From Leguminivora glycinivorella (lineage: Eukaryota; Arthropoda; Insecta; Lepidoptera; Tortricidae), in the NCBI RefSeq assembly GCF_023078275.1, contig NC_062971.1:8866001-8930000 (forward strand): a stretch of 64,000 nucleotides of DNA, in the 5' to 3' direction. The position numbers and the translations under genes were made by a program. The notes under the pieces were generated by a model that was not told the DNA's origin, did not search any database, and saw only the letters and a list, made by a program, of their open reading frames with translations. This document shows positions 21,556 to 34,320 of this stretch, in pieces. The number at the start of each line of letters is the position of its first letter. Within the stretch, counting starts at the first letter, position 1.

Positions 21556-24000
21556 AAGCCATTAACTTGCGCACATAAAAAAAGATCATAACTGTTTTGC
21601 TTACTAAGCCGTGTACCTTAGGCATTATTGTCCAAGACAGCTCAGCCGTACGTTTTTGCTTCTCAATAGTAACACCTGCATGACTGCACGTGTTTTAGAG
21701 AGAGACAGAGCTATTGCTATTGATACCTATGTAGTCCAATAGTGGAGTGTTTCGTAAATATTTTTATGAAAATATTATTTTGTGAATGATTGTTTAAATC
21801 AATTTAGTAAGTAACTTCGCAATGAAAGATCACATTTGTTCCTAATTGTTACATTGAATGATATATTCAGGAAGTATAATAATCAATATCAGTGATTATT
21901 ACCTCTTTGACTTGTAATTGGAACCAAGACATAATATCGGAACGCTATGCAGTTGACAACTGTCAGTGTCAGTATTTCGTCCATGTGAACGTAATTTGTT
22001 GATAAATAAGTTTTTCCAACCTGTTTTACATTAAATAATAGTGAATTTTATCAGTGATGACGTAACTAAACATGTGATAAAGCTTCGCAGATATTATTTG
22101 TTAAAATATTCAATGAAATCCCGAAGGAAATATGCACCAAAAAGTGGGTCAAGGAAAAGTTGATTCGCCGTAAGTTTTATATGTAATAACGAGTCCATTT
22201 CCTCGTCATAGACGCTTGTTCTGTTATAATATCTGTCCAAATAGTATATTATAAAATGTTACAGTTGTATACTATACTTTTTCTACGACAGCCAAATACA
22301 TACCTATTCGAGAACAATAAAATGGGTTAATTTCCATGTACGCTTTCTTCGACTTTTCAGGTAATAAATTGTCAGTCACTTTGAGCGCCATATAGCCTTG
22401 ATTTCTTCGGGAATACATTGTTCATCAGAATCACTCATAATAATTAATAACTTAAGTTTTTGCACAATAACGTCGACCAATATTAAACTACAAAACACTG
22501 AAATAGGTTCGACCACGGTTCGACAAAGTTTACAACAAAACACGCGCCGAACAAGCCATAGACAAGATAAATAGAAAATAAGCCGGTTCTCAATTACGAA
22601 AATGTGGTTGCGTTCAAGAATATTTAAATGTCGAATGATAAATTATATGATAGAATTATGGTTTTTACCTTTGTTTTGCATATCTAATATATAAAACGCA
22701 TTTCAGTATATTTTTTCATCTTGATTTAAATTATGAACCAAAATATTAACTATTTTTAAAAAGGTACTTTATTACTGCAATTGAAAACAAACCTGTTATA
22801 TGGAAGTTGTACTTTAAAAAAACCGGAACACCTATATTCATATGATTACTGCTCAGCAGTTATCATATGAACATTATGAACCTAAAGGTAAAGACAAATA
22901 GACTTTCTTATCGTTACTCAAATGAAGTTAATTTGGATACCGCTGACAATAATCTAATTAACAGATTTAAGTGCTGGAGTAGAAAAAGACAATTTGAAGG
23001 TAATTAAAGCATAACGGATAATCGTATTCCTCATTTTGCTCCCTGATCATTGCCATTATGGAATAATAGGGTATAACCTACCTACATAGTTAAGTAAAAA
23101 ATGAAATCACATGTCGGCCGAGGCGAAGCCCAGGAAGATCCTCTAGGTTGGTTTTTTTTTTCATGAAATATTATGAAAGTTCGGACTATTTCAAAATTTG
23201 TACGAAGTAGCTTTTTCTCTCCTATTTTTTACAATAATTAATAAGAAATTTCAAATATCATGCTATGATTAAAATATGTAAAAAATATGTATTGTAATAA
23301 TTCTCTTTATTTACATGAACATATTTACATAATTATATAAGAAACTAAGACTAAACTTAAAAGCTAGCTAATGTCTAGGATAGGCCCTTGAGGCATTGTA
23401 CCAAGGATACTGGCGTAATAATTAGGTAGGTACATGAAACTCTGTAAAATATTTCGATTAATAAGTACTTTTACTGTGATTCAAAAAACCTATTGAGTTT
23501 CTAAAAAACATACCTTCCATGCATATTTAATAAAAGTTATTAGGTAGCACTTTCTGATCGAGCAATATTAATTCAAAGGAAACCCGTGTAATATTAAAAA
23601 TAAATTGCCAATAAATATAACACTTCGGAAACGGCGTAACAGTTAGCTGCGGTGATTTGATTTTGCCGGCATAATAAAATTTGATAGGATCTTCCGGACT
23701 TCATAATTTTGCTTGATATACCTCTATTTTTAGTTTCCAAATGGGTAACGTACTTATACCCTTACCAATATGTAACAACTGATTTATATCTTACTTTTAT
23801 TAAAAACTAAGGGCAAATATTTACTCGGAAACTACAATAATATCAGCTCCGACCCCAGTAGAGGAAGATTAATCAAAATATTATTTAGGGTAGTATGTTA
23901 AGAATATTAGTTACAGAAAATACAAGAATGAGCGAAAGTGGCAAAGTTTGACTTATTTGGCTAGAACCCAACAATATTTGCTCAAAGTCGCTTACCGCCG
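21556..24000. other. Gene-free stretch
   Basis: AT-rich, with no supported gene. Near 22095-22190 a short plus-strand frame (IPKEICTKKWVKEKLIR, then GTAAGT) and near 22435 a short minus-strand frame (MSDSDEQCIPEEIKAIW) could be transposon or exon remnants. I cannot support either. Confidence 0.35.
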
Positions 24001-25660
24001 GGCGCGGGCTGGCCACTCGGAACCAGAGCCGGCCCGTGCACTCGATCAGGGTAGAGCGAGTTTGAATTTCGGCGCCCTTGGGATGAGGTTTCACTACGTA
24101 GGAAAATAAATCGCGAGCATAGCGAGCGCGAATTTTTTTTTCATAGTAATGCCGTAATAGGGTGGTCCACATTTGTATGGAAGAAAAATAAATATGACTA
24201 ATCCTTTCTCCACATGGTTCCCTTTGTTCTATTATGAATTAGTAGTTTATGTACCAAATTTTAACCCATTTGCTCATTATTTACAGGTCGCTCAAGATAC
24301 ATTTAAAATTGGATATCTCCTATAATATTCATAGTAATGCCGTAAGCACTGGTGGCCTAGCGTTAAGAGCGTGTGAGTTTCGATACGAAGGTCGCGGGTT
24401 CGAACCCGGCTCGTACCAATGAGTTTTTCTGAACTTATGTGCGAAATGTCATTTGATATTTGCTAGTCACTTTTCGGTGAAGGAAAACATCGTGAGGAAA
24501 CCGGACTAATTCCAATAAGGCCTAGTTACCCTTCGGTTGGAAGGTCAGATGGCAGTCGCTTTTGTATAAAACTAGTGCCTATGCCAAATCTTGGGATTAG
24601 TTTAGTTGTCAATGCGGATCCCAGGCTTCCATGAGCCGTGGCAAATGCCGGGATAACGTAAGGAGGATGATGATGCCGTAATTTGAAGATCAACGCAAAA
24701 CAGAATTTATGGATTTCATCATACAGAGTACGAAAGGGACAAATGGTTGAAGTTGAACATTCGTAGTCGCACCCTAGTATAGTTACGTGTGGCTGAACGT
24801 GGATATCATGTTCATAAAATAACAAACAAAATGGAGCACTATAGTGGCCAAGTCAGGAAAGCAGATTCGGAATTTGTCCTAACTAAAAAAGAAGAAAATT
24901 ATGAATAGTAAGCGCGAGCGAAGCGAGCGCGAATTTTTTTCCTATTGACCTGATTTATTAAGACAACCCGCCAGCGGGGAATCCACGAACTTTCAAGCTT
25001 TCATCGTCTGCAGAGCTGCGGTCTTTGACATATTTTGGGGTATTTTGACTTCACAGGGCGCCTAATATGTTCGAGAACATACTTTTAGGCCTTATATTTC
25101 GCCATCACTATTATTTTTATAATACTAAGAGTTAATTAAGAGATTAACTGCGGACTCAATCGTCACCGTCAGGATGCTCATTTCGGTATTTTGCCACTAA
25201 GTGATCTGAGTGCTTTGAAGTTCGCTCACCATCTGCTGTGACTCACAAAATTGCGCCTCTCTGAGACGTTTTGCGCCTTTGGCTTTATGAGGAACTCCGC
25301 TTTGGACTATCGGGTAGACTCATATTTTTGCATTTGGATAGCGACGTAACTTTGCCGTTCTCCGCACAACAATGTGGTTCGTCAAGGGCTAGAATCCTCC
25401 TTTTACGGCGCCCTAGCAACAGCGCCCTTATGAATGGCAATGTGGTGCAACTTTCCACTTAATCTGAATTACAAATCTAGATTTTCAATAGGTGGATTCA
25501 TTTCCGACTCCTCTAGCCATTTTGTGACATATGCGCCCCCACGCAACGTATATTTTTTTGTATGAATTTTTCTACATTCTCGATTTTGGCGCCCCTTTAC
25601 CATGTGGCGCCTAGAGCGGCCGCTCCACTCGCTCTACCCTTAATCCGGCCCTGGTTATTC
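24001..25660. other. Unclassified repeat-rich block around a SINE
   Basis: GCGAGC.AAGCGAGCGCGAATTTTTTT motifs recur at 24095-24140 and 24905-24940. GAGCCGGCCC-type segments occur near both ends (24030 and 25650, the latter as the complement CCGGCCCTGG). This looks like one older repeat interrupted by the SINE at 24346-24672. No coding content is seen. Confidence 0.4.
24346..24672 (+). repeat. tRNA-derived SINE with target duplication
   Basis: Box A-like TGGCCTAGCGTTAAGAGCG and box B GGTTCGAACCCGG form a tRNA-like Pol III promoter. A body follows with GGTGAAGGAAAACATCGTGAGG and GGTTGGAAGGTCAGATGGCA, then a GATGATGATG tail. It is flanked by the perfect duplication ATGCCGTAA (24337-24345 and 24673-24681). 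The GAT tail and duplication show LINE-driven insertion. Confidence 0.88.
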
Positions 25661-26773
25661 ATTTTCTATTTGCCTCGTTAGTACTCTTACATTAGTGCAA
25701 AGCCAAACGTTTAGAAAGTACCTAAGTTTTTAAGCACACGCTATCGCATAAGACTTCAAACTTGTGGTATTAACACAGTCATATCTTTTACTAAAACTTA
25801 AAGGTACTTATCCAAAAAGCTTATTAGACACATTGACGTTATAATGGCCGATGAGAACATAGTATTGAACAAAAACAATAAATTAACCTGATTCAAATTT
25901 AAAATAACCTATAAACCTATACCTACGTTTTCTTACGGACACAACATAAGTACTCGTGTATATTCCTCTTATGGTTCTGCTTCCTCCCTCTTCATCATCT
26001 ATAATCCTCGCAGATGGCGCGCAGAATGTACCTAGCTATTATATAATCCCAGTAGGTACATTAGTCAGACTCTATGTACTCGTCTCGACAAAGCGTGCCT
26101 CTTAAAACTTTACGACTGCTAAGGATAGATTTATTTTGATTTATTAACGTATTGTAACTATTAGTTTATGAGACGTTTTACGCCTTGCTAATCGACCGTT
26201 CTAGCGATGAGTATAGTTTATTTTGAACTCTCAAAAGACGTATTTTGTATCTGAATTATAGGACCCGGTATAATAATCGGACTCCGGCGCCTTGTAGGCT
26301 ATGGATTGTATTATTGATAATGAAATGTGAAGTTGACAAATTTAATCTTTAACCATATAGCAATACGATCGAAGGCACGCGTCCTCGAGAATGACACGAT
26401 ACATAATATCAATTCTAAGAAACGATCGACGTTTACAGCGGTGAATGCCTGAGGGCTTCCTAGGGTATTTTATTTGTAAGAATTACGAATATAATTTTTG
26501 TGCTCTATTTCAGGGCCGAATCCCTTAAATATGTTCCTTTTCCTAAATTTGTATTTTAGAATTTTTATATCATAATATGTACATCCTCTCTACCAACTGT
26601 AATAAACTACTCATGAGGAAACAGTATTACACAAGTTTTGACATTTTTTTGGCAAAACAACCTCAAATTTCAATAAGGTATATCCAATGAGCAAAACCGA
26701 AACTTAAGCACGTCAGGATGATCTGTTTTTGTTTTTTGTTTGTGTCACAAAAGGTCTTAGTATTTATAAAAGA
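25661..26773. other. Gene-free stretch
   Basis: AT-rich, non-repetitive by eye. No frames or RNA motifs are recognised. Confidence 0.4.
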
Positions 26774-26918
26774 CTAGCTTCTGCCCGCGGCTTCACTCTC
26801 GTTAGAAAGAGACAAAAAGTAGCCTATGTCACTCTCCATCCCTTCAACTATCTCCATTTGAAAAATCACGTCAATTCCTCGCTCCGTTTTGCCGTGTTTT
26901 AGTATGGATTAGTATGGA
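26774..26918 (-). mobile_element. Non-autonomous Helitron, short copy
   Basis: Minus strand: starts TCCATACTAATCCATAC, contains the GAGCGAGGAATTGACGTGAT block, and ends in a GCCGCGGGCAGAAGCTAG hairpin terminus followed by T. It is internally shortened relative to the other copies, and the first ten or so bases are duplicated. Confidence 0.78.
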
Positions 26919-27158
26919 TATTTAAAATATACTAGTAAATGGGTAGGTACGTGTCGCTAATAATATAAAATTATGTGAAAATGAAATAGGCAGACTTATA
27001 AATAAATAGTAAAAGTATAGTGCAATAAATATGAATAATATTGCGTTAAAGAAGGATTCACTAAGTAAGTACCTAAATATATTTTGTATTGTGTAAGACA
27101 CTTGAGAAAGATGAGTTCGACAAGACTTTTTCAAGAAATTTAAATCTGCACCCCTTAA

Positions 27159-27875
27159 GGCCGTTTTCACATTATCCGATCCGATATCGGATGTAGGAAG
27201 GATGTAAAGTGTAAGATTTATGCGCTTCCAGGTCTTCATTTATGTATTTAATAGATCATTATTACTAAAAAACGATATAAAACGCAAAAAATGCGGATTT
27301 AATGCCGATGGCACTCTCCTACAACAGTTTTTGTCCGAGGCACCATGGAACTGCTGATATCGGCAGGACACTTCCGACATTTTTTGGCATGCCGGACCCC
27401 CCGTCAGTTGTTGGCCGATAATATTTGTTTGTGTGCGTATATAATGTATGTATACTTTTGTAGTAGTGTGCGTGATAAAAATGGCGTCTATTAAACAGCT
27501 GCTAATGATCGAAATTTAAATTAGTTGACAATTTCCATTGAAAAAAAAGGTTGTAATGCATCGGTCCGAATTGCGGATACTAGTTTTTTCATATTTTTGT
27601 AGATATAGTTGAATGTAAAATTGTTTATTTTGCCTGACACCCTGAGTATTTTTTTTGTGCTCGTTATTTTAATTTTACAATATAATATTTAGGATATAGT
27701 GCTTATAATAATTAAATATAAAACATTTTTTAAATATTTTTTGACACAAAATCATACTTCATTGATTTAGAACAATGCGTATTATCGGACCGACATCCGA
27801 CACTATCGGAAGCGTTTATCGGATGTAGGATGTCGGTCCGACATCCGATATCGGATCGAATAATGTGAAAACGGC
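27159..27875. mobile_element. TIR element of Harbinger type (717 bp, TAA duplication)
   Basis: The left end GGCCGTTTTCACATTATCCG is mirrored by the right end TCGAATAATGTGAAAACGGCC, with the inverted repeat continuing into GATATCGGATGT. TAA flanks both sides (27156-27158 and 27876-27878). A 3-bp TAA duplication points to a PIF/Harbinger-type MITE. No transposase is inside. Its termini differ from those of the autonomous element at 44869, so it is a different family. Confidence 0.75.
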
Positions 27876-27912
27876 CTAATACGAATTAATAATAGGCAAA
27901 TAAGTATCACCT

Positions 27913-28058
27913 GCCGGCGTATTAGGTATGCTTCCAATTTTATCACTTATCCACGTGGATAAAGCATCCGTCACGCTTCGGCAAGCATATCAGTGTGAGA
28001 GTGACAGATGTCTTATCCACGTGGATAAGTGATAAAATTGGAAGCATGATACGCCGGC
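27913..28058. repeat. Hairpin MITE, 146 bp
   Basis: GCCGGCGTAT...ATGCTTCCAATTTTATCAC at the left is mirrored by GTGATAAAATTGGAAGCAT...ATACGCCGGC at the right. The palindromic TTATCCACGTGGATAA lies in both arms. No clear target duplication is seen. Confidence 0.75.
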
Positions 28059-28504
28059 TGGGAGGAAGTTATATCTATATCCAAAAATTCAATAATGCCG
28101 CTATTGCCGCTATTTCTGCCACTAATTAAAAAAAAACCAGCTCACGCGATCCTGGGTTACCTACTTTTATCACATTATCTTACTCCTTGAACAATATTAG
28201 CCACCTTTAAAAGCACGAACGCAGATACGTCGTCGGCGTAATATTTTGACAGGCAACATTAGTTTGACAGACATGCTGTAAGCGGAACACATAAATCTAG
28301 AGGTGCTTACTCCTGGAACGTTTCAATTTACGTGTTCACATTCCGTCTGCGTTACACATTTTTAAGTTACAAATATGTGCGTAATTGTAATTAAACAAAA
28401 TAAATTTAATTTCGACAAACCTGATCTACAAATATGGAGAAGCCAACACAATCAATATGTAACTGCAAAACGAAAGTAAATGTGGGCATTTTCTTTTTAC
28501 CTGC

Positions 28505-28570
28505 TGAAATCAAAATCAAAATGATTTATTCAGCAAATAGGCCACAGGGTCACTTTTACACGTCATATAG
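28505..28570 (-). repeat. LINE 3'-end fragment (CR1-like tail)
   Basis: Minus strand: TGTGGCCTATTTGCTGAATAAATCATTTTGATTTTGATTTC, i.e. a 3' UTR end followed by a short GATTTT array, typical of CR1-group LINE tails in Lepidoptera. No coding sequence remains. Confidence 0.5.
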
Positions 28571-29601
28571 GTACATATACAAAATATTTAAAATTGAATT
28601 GTAATTACAATTGATAAAACTAATTCTACTACAACAATTAATTCTACTATTATAATTGATAACACTAATTCTACCATAATTAATTAGAGATGTATATAAG
28701 ATCTCTAAATGTCGAATTACAATTAAAAAGGACACTTAATATAAAAAGTACAAATACAAAAAAAAGTTTAAAATTAATTTAGAGGTGATAATGACTAAAG
28801 ATAAAATGTATACTCAATCTAATTCTCCTTAGAGATGTACTCGTATAGGGTCTCCAAGAGTCAAAATTATATAACTAAAGACAGCACTAAAGAAATGAAA
28901 CAAACGAGAACCGAACAGTGTGCAGTGTGTGTAAAGTCCAGTATACAAGGGAGGAGAAGCTGGGAGGGACATAAATTTAGTTACAAGTTCTATTATATTA
29001 AATCACAAGCGAATTTTTATGTCTAATTGAGCTCCTAGGTATATTTTTATTTTATTACTCACGACCCCAGCGTCAGACCGTTTAGAAAGAAACAGAAGAA
29101 TCGTCTTTTTCAAGTGCAGCTGCAATTAACTTCCTCTCTTGACTTTTTTGAGAGTGTAGCGTAGGTTTTTTGAAAATAAAAAAGATTTTATTAGATTTAC
29201 ACAAGTCACAATGGTGAAATCGAAGTCATCCATAAGCAACTTAATCGCTTACGTTTTAAGGGTTGTTCGCTTGTTGCTACCAACGTGAAGTGTAATAAAG
29301 TAGACTAGCAGATGTGAAACCTGCAGTTAACACAACAGACAGCCTTATTGTTCGCGCAACAATACCAGCCAGGTTCGCTTCCGTCGAATGTCGTTCTGTA
29401 ATTTAGTTTCCTCGTATCTTTTTTGTTTTGCCTACTATAACAAAGTGAGTAGGGGCGCGTAAAGAAAATATAAGCTGCTAAAAATATAAGACGTCAAATT
29501 ATAAGGTAAAATGCTGACGACTATGTTCAATATGAAGACAAAATAAACCTGTACACATTTTAAATAAAAATTGGTTGCTAAAAATTTTGACCGAATCCTT
29601 T
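28571..29601. other. Gene-free stretch
   Basis: AT-rich to about 29030. The stretch 29210-29450 is less AT-rich but has no convincing exon. Confidence 0.35.
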
Positions 29602-30160
29602 TTAGGGTTCCGTAGTCAACTAGGAACCCTTATAGTTTCGCCATGTCTGTCTGTCCGTCCGTCCGTCCGTCCGTCCGTCCGTCCGTCCGGATAATCTCAG
29701 TAACCGTTAGCACTAGAAAGCTGAAATTTGGTAAAAATATGTATATATCAATCACGCCGACAAAGTGCAAAAATAAAAAATGGAAAAAAATGTTTTCTTA
29801 GGGTAGGTCCCCTACATGTAAAGTGGGGGCTGATTTTTTTTTCATTCCAACCCCAACGTGTGATATATATTGTTAGATAGGTATTTAGAAATGAATAAGG
29901 GTTTAGTAAGATCGTTTTTTGATAATATTAATATTTTCGGAAATATTCGCTCCTAAAGGAAAAAAAAGAGCGCCGGCCCCCTCTAACTTTTGAACCATAT
30001 GTTTAAAAAATATGAAAAAATTACAAAAGTAGAACTTTATAAAGACTTTCTAGGAAAATTATTTTGAACTTGATAGGTTCAGTAGTTTTTGAGAAAAATA
30101 CGGAAAACTACGGAACCCTACAGTGAGCGTGGCCCGACACGCTCTGGGCCGGTTTTTTTT
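29602..30160 (+). repeat. GGTTCCGTA-family interspersed repeat, plus copy
   Basis: Starts TTAGGGTTCCGTAGTCAACTAGG, contains a (GTCC)n microsatellite (29654-29690) and an AAGTGGGGGCTGATTTTTTT segment, and ends GGCCCGACACGCTCTGGGCCGG. A very similar copy lies in reverse at 39070-39639, and a shorter fragment at 44290-44395. No coding capacity. The superfamily is not assigned. Confidence 0.8.
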
Positions 30161-30244
30161 ATGTTATTTGACTTTATTTTACTATCGTTTTTTTTTTAGT
30201 TTAGTGGAATTGAAAGTGTTTGAAACTTCCTTTTTTATTACGAG

Positions 30245-30390
30245 TCACACACTTATTTAATGCCATAGGAGGCAAATGAGCAGACAGGTAAGCGATCACT
30301 GCCGCCAATAAACAATTAAACACCCGAAACACGAGAAGGTTGGAGGTGCGTTGCCGGCTTTTAGGTCCCCCAACCTAAGTACGCTCTTTT
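30245..30390. repeat. LINE/SINE-type 3' fragment
   Basis: GGAGGCAAATGAGCAGACAGGT ... GCGATCACTGCCGCCAATAAAC ... GGAGGTGCGTTGCCGGC is a recurrent lepidopteran retroelement fragment as I recall it. No ends or duplication are visible. Confidence 0.45.
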
Positions 30391-30688
30391 CTTGAAGTTT
30401 TGAACATTTAACAAAAAGTGTATTTGTTACTTACTTTGAGTGTTATGTTCTGACTGGTCCAAGCACCATTCATTATGATAAATTTTGTCAAAAATATGTA
30501 CTCAGCAAATATTTTAAAGGACTTTTCAAATAGCTAAGTAAAACCTCAAATGTACTCGCAACATGTACATGTTGTCCAAGTAAGTCGTACCCCGAGGCGT
30601 GCGGAGGAAGTAAGCAGTTGCGAAGTGAGTTACTCCCAACTCATGCACAGCTTCGCGGTGCTCTAATAATACATATTTTAATATTCAT

Positions 30689-31365
30689 GAACCACCCGTC
30701 AAACGCTGGATGTTGTTAGCAATAACGTTAGAATGCCTGATCATGGTAAATTATACGTATATTTGATAAGACATTTAATTGATTATAATCAGGGCCCGTA
30801 ACTTTCATGCCGATGACATAAATTTGACATCACGCTGCATATAGTATGATTCAAGAGTTTTATTTATTAATTAATCATTATTCATCAATCATTTTAACCA
30901 TGACTTCAAAACTAATATATTCATTCGTGAAACAATTAAACAATTTTTACATTCATTTTATTAATTATGTTTGTTACTATATTTCAATAAATTATTAAAA
31001 CAAAACAAATTGTTTCCTTTTCGTTTCACGTATCAAGTAGGTATTAATTATTCCACGTATGAATAGCTTACTTTTGAAGTCATTTGTACATGATAAAAAT
31101 TAATTAATGAATAATGATTAATTATTACAATAAAACTATTTGAATCATCCTATAAGCAGCGTGACGTCAAATTGATGTCATCGGCATGAAAGTTACGGGC
31201 CCTGATTATAATTTATTCTTTGGACCCACAGTCTACAATCGATTACCCGATCACATTATAAATGCAGCTTCCACAGAAACTTTCAAATTAAAAATTAAAA
31301 AATGGCTCCTTGAGAAAATGTTCTACAATTATGATGAGTTTTTTGACATTCCACTTACAATTTAA
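30689..31365 (+). pseudogene. Jockey/CR1-like RT C-terminal fragment split by a hAT MITE
   Basis: One frame reads RQTLDVV...PDHGKLYVYLIRHLIDYN up to 30789. It continues after the MITE as LFFGPTVYNRLPDHI...KIKKWLLEKMFYNYDEFF to a TAA at 31363-31365. This is the extreme C-terminus of a jockey/CR1-group LINE protein, with a T/C-rich tail near 31530-31550. Both parts are in phase if one copy of the 8-bp duplication is counted. It is 5'-truncated and dead. Confidence 0.72.
30790..31204. mobile_element. hAT-type MITE with perfect 8-bp duplication
   Basis: Inverted ends CAGGGCCCGTAACTTTCATG and CATGAAAGTTACGGGCCCTG continue through GCCGATGACAT. The flanking duplication ATTATAAT is perfect (30782-30789 and 31205-31212). 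A CAGGG start and an 8-bp duplication are diagnostic of hAT. The 415-bp interior is AT-rich and non-coding. It interrupts the LINE fragment listed at 30689-31365. Confidence 0.92.
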
Positions 31366-31593
31366 TGTTGTATTTTAACGATTTGGATATGTATGTAGTA
31401 AGTAATAATACAATAAAATTGTATTAGGCAGATTGATTAATTTATAAATGATGATAAACGCATGACATATACATAGAGACATAAATATTATGCAACAAAA
31501 TATGGACATATAACAATTGTTATCAATAAAGATTTTTCTTTTTCTTTTTTTTGTTTGTTATATATAGAGAATTAGAGATACATAAAGACTGAA

Positions 31594-31739
31594 CCCCTTA
31601 TTCACAAACGTTCACTAAGGTTATCAAGCCTGTAAAGTTCATTTGTCCCTTTCTAAGTTTCTATCACACTAAGACGTCGGGAAGGGCAAACGAACTTTAT
31701 CGGCTCGATAACTTTAGTAAACGTTTATGAATAAGGGGG
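31594..31739. repeat. Hairpin MITE, 146 bp
   Basis: CCCCTTATTCACAAACGTT at the left is mirrored by AACGTTTATGAATAAGGGG at the right, with further pairing inside (AAGGTTATC against GATAACTTTAG). The class is not assigned. Confidence 0.72.
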
Positions 31740-33549
31740 CAAGTATTTAACTGATATTTTCCGTTTCTAATTACTTACTTTGCTCCTAAATGTAACAGAT
31801 AATTGCATATCAAAATTTTATATTTGTTTGTATAAAAATTAGTATAAGTAAGTATAATAAATAAATAAATAAATATTGGGGGACACCTTACACAGATCAA
31901 TCTAGCCTCCAAACTAAGCAAAGCTTGTATTTTGTATTTGTTTTATAACAATGTTAATTTTAGATAAGTAGTGTAACTCGTGATACATAACGTTCGTTTA
32001 TTATAACAATGTTAACGATGCAACATTTTGGATTTATCCCAGCAAAGGTAACCCCTAGGCTACATATATGCTTAGGTACTCGTACAATGCACAAAAAATG
32101 TGATAGAGCTTAAGTTGAGATATGTAATACATACTAATTTCCAACATATACAATATAGAAGTAAATTCGATTTAGTATGACCAGCAGACAACAGTTACCT
32201 ATTGAACATTTTCAATTTTAAACAAAGAGAAGCTACCTGTATAATGCCTAATGGAATAATGTTTATTAAGCTTAAAGAATATCAAGCAGAAGATATTGGA
32301 ATCCAAGTAACACCCAGTTTAATTTAATTACTGTGGCGTATTTCGCTCGTTTTAATTTTACATGAAATATAGAATCTCTGTGTTCTTTAAACCTGGTGCT
32401 TCAAATGGCCTAGATAAAACACAATATATAACAGTTTTATACCTACACTACATACGAAACTGGATCATAGTTAATGGACTATAGTTGGGTAGTTCTTCGT
32501 ACTTAATTGGTGTACCTACTACCCCAATGACATGACTGATAAGCTTAATCGCATCTCATACAAATCAAAGGGTGACCTTCCCAAGAATTTATTTCTCCAA
32601 ATGCTTTCGCAAAAAATTTAACAAAAAATGTATTTGGCGAGATGCCAAGTCGGAGCCCTCGCGTATATACGAGGTCAGTAAATCTTCCCATGGCATTAAT
32701 ACCAGGGCTCTGGGCACTATCGAGATAAGATTACCATAACTGAAACTCTATGTATATGTACGTATGTCTTCTATGGCGTTATTGATTTGTACAAACACAG
32801 TAGCTGATCTGTGTTATTTGCTAAATGTATGGTCTCCAAAAATATATGAAATCAAAATAAATAGTTGCGCATGAAAATATATACTATTTTTAACAGTAAG
32901 AAGTATGTATTATAGAAAAAACCTAAAATGAAGAAAAACCAATTTAAACTTTCATATAGTCTACATCTAACCAGCTCAGTGAACATTCAGTTTGATATAA
33001 TTTTACCTACCTCTAATGTTTTCAATTATAATTACTTCTCGTCTTTTTTGCTAAAACACTATTATTGCAGAGTATAATTAATACAGAAATCCATTACTTA
33101 GTTAATGTGCTTCAGATCACAGGACAGATAACAACTATCCAATGTGTGAACGCGTATCGTCATTCTTCTTTTGTAAGTATAATGAAATAGCTTAATAACA
33201 ATTATTGTGATACTCTGAAGCCACGTCAATAATCTAATTAATTAATTAAGATCGGAAACTAATTAAATATCTTGTAAAACTTAAATTACTTCGCTATATA
33301 CATAGGTTTACATAGCCATAGGTAATTAGTAATTTCTATATGAACTTCCCTACAGGCCTTTCTATTTAAATATTAAACGCACTATCACATAATACACCAA
33401 TTAATTTCTAATAGGTATCAAAATTAAATCACTCCAATCAAAGCGTTGTACGAAACGCGACCAACTATCGAATTAATTTTCTTTTTATATTTATATATAT
33501 TGAAACTTCTCATGAATGATATGAAACATATTTTGATTTATTTGAAAGC
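31740..33549. other. Gene-free AT-rich stretch
   Basis: A short TAAATAAATAAATAAATA run at about 31858-31875. Otherwise there are no repeats or frames I can support. Confidence 0.4.
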
Positions 33550-33755
33550 TATATTTAAAAAAACATAAATTTATTCAATAAATAAAAAGTGACTAGTATG
33601 TACAATCTTAAACAATTAAAATATAAAAATTAAAACTAAAGTACCTTAAAAATTTAAATAAAACTAAATTAAAATATAATTATAAATTAATAAAAAAGAC
33701 CTCCGCGAGCTGTACCGGGTGCAAAGGTGCCCATTAAACTTGCCGCATTGCCGCG
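33550..33755 (-). mobile_element. Ultra-short R2-like 3' copy
   Basis: On the minus strand 33755-33687 encodes RGNAASLMGTFAPG... then TAA, matching the last residues of the two other R2-like copies (RGNAASLLGTT and RGNASSVMGTF). An A/T-rich 3' UTR like theirs follows. Only about 20 codons of the ORF remain. Extreme 5' truncation is a normal product of target-primed reverse transcription. The 3' boundary is approximate. Confidence 0.72.
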
Positions 33756-34139
33756 TATATATTTTATTATAGCTATATTTTAGTATATTTACTATTAAAA
33801 GTGAAGATAATCATGTTTATTTTATTTTTTACTTACCTTTGATGCGAATAAGTAAGCACCTGAACTATACACATCACTTCAGTGTTTTAAAGTATTACAC
33901 TCTTTAGGATACTAAATGAGCAAAAGGGTTGTCGATTATCTCTTCACATCAAATATTTAATATAGTTACTGACACAATTTTATATACATTTTTATTTTCT
34001 TATACCAAAGTAGTGCTTCCATAGTCAAAACATCAATTATTGTTTAATTTGTTGTCTGTTTAATCCACAAAACAGAATAACACATATAAATTTCATCGCC
34101 CATATTTTTTGTTTGCGTATCTGCATTCAAGTTTATGGT
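33756..34139. other. Gene-free AT-rich stretch
   Basis: Nothing recognised. Confidence 0.4.
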
Positions 34140-34320
34140 CGTTATAAGTTCGTTAGTTTGCGCGGGAAACGGGGGAAAGGAAAATGGCGGCCGAGGTGAC
34201 GCGGCAGCGGCGCTTTCCAAGAAGCTACTAGCGATTTTGGCGCTGGCAGATCGCTTCGCTTATGCGCCGCTCCATGCGCAATCTGTCGCCCACACTTTAG
34301 AAGCACTGTAAACTGAAAAC
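34140..34320. other. Isolated GC-rich segment
   Basis: About 180 bp dense in G, C and CpG (GCGCGGGAAACGGGGG, ATGGCGGCCGAGGTGACGCG, GGCGCTGGCAG, CGCCGCTCC) in an otherwise very AT-rich neighbourhood. It contains a short ATG frame (MAAEVTRQRRFPRSY, 15 codons). It could be a promoter-proximal or 5' UTR island of an unseen host gene, or a repeat fragment. I see no splice-linked coding exon. Confidence 0.35.

Noticed and set aside
21276..21625. Cys-rich secreted protein frames, or a CRISPR-like array
   Set aside because: The frames mirror the 51-bp minisatellite. Units are contiguous with no unique spacers and no cas genes exist.
22095..22460. Possible small gene with KKWVKEKLIR exon and facing MSDSDEQC frame
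   Set aside because: Too short and without a downstream partner exon or recognisable domain; kept only as a remark.
24346..24425. tRNA gene from box A and box B
   Set aside because: Stem pairing is incomplete and the sequence is the head of a SINE with a 9-bp target duplication and a GAT tail.
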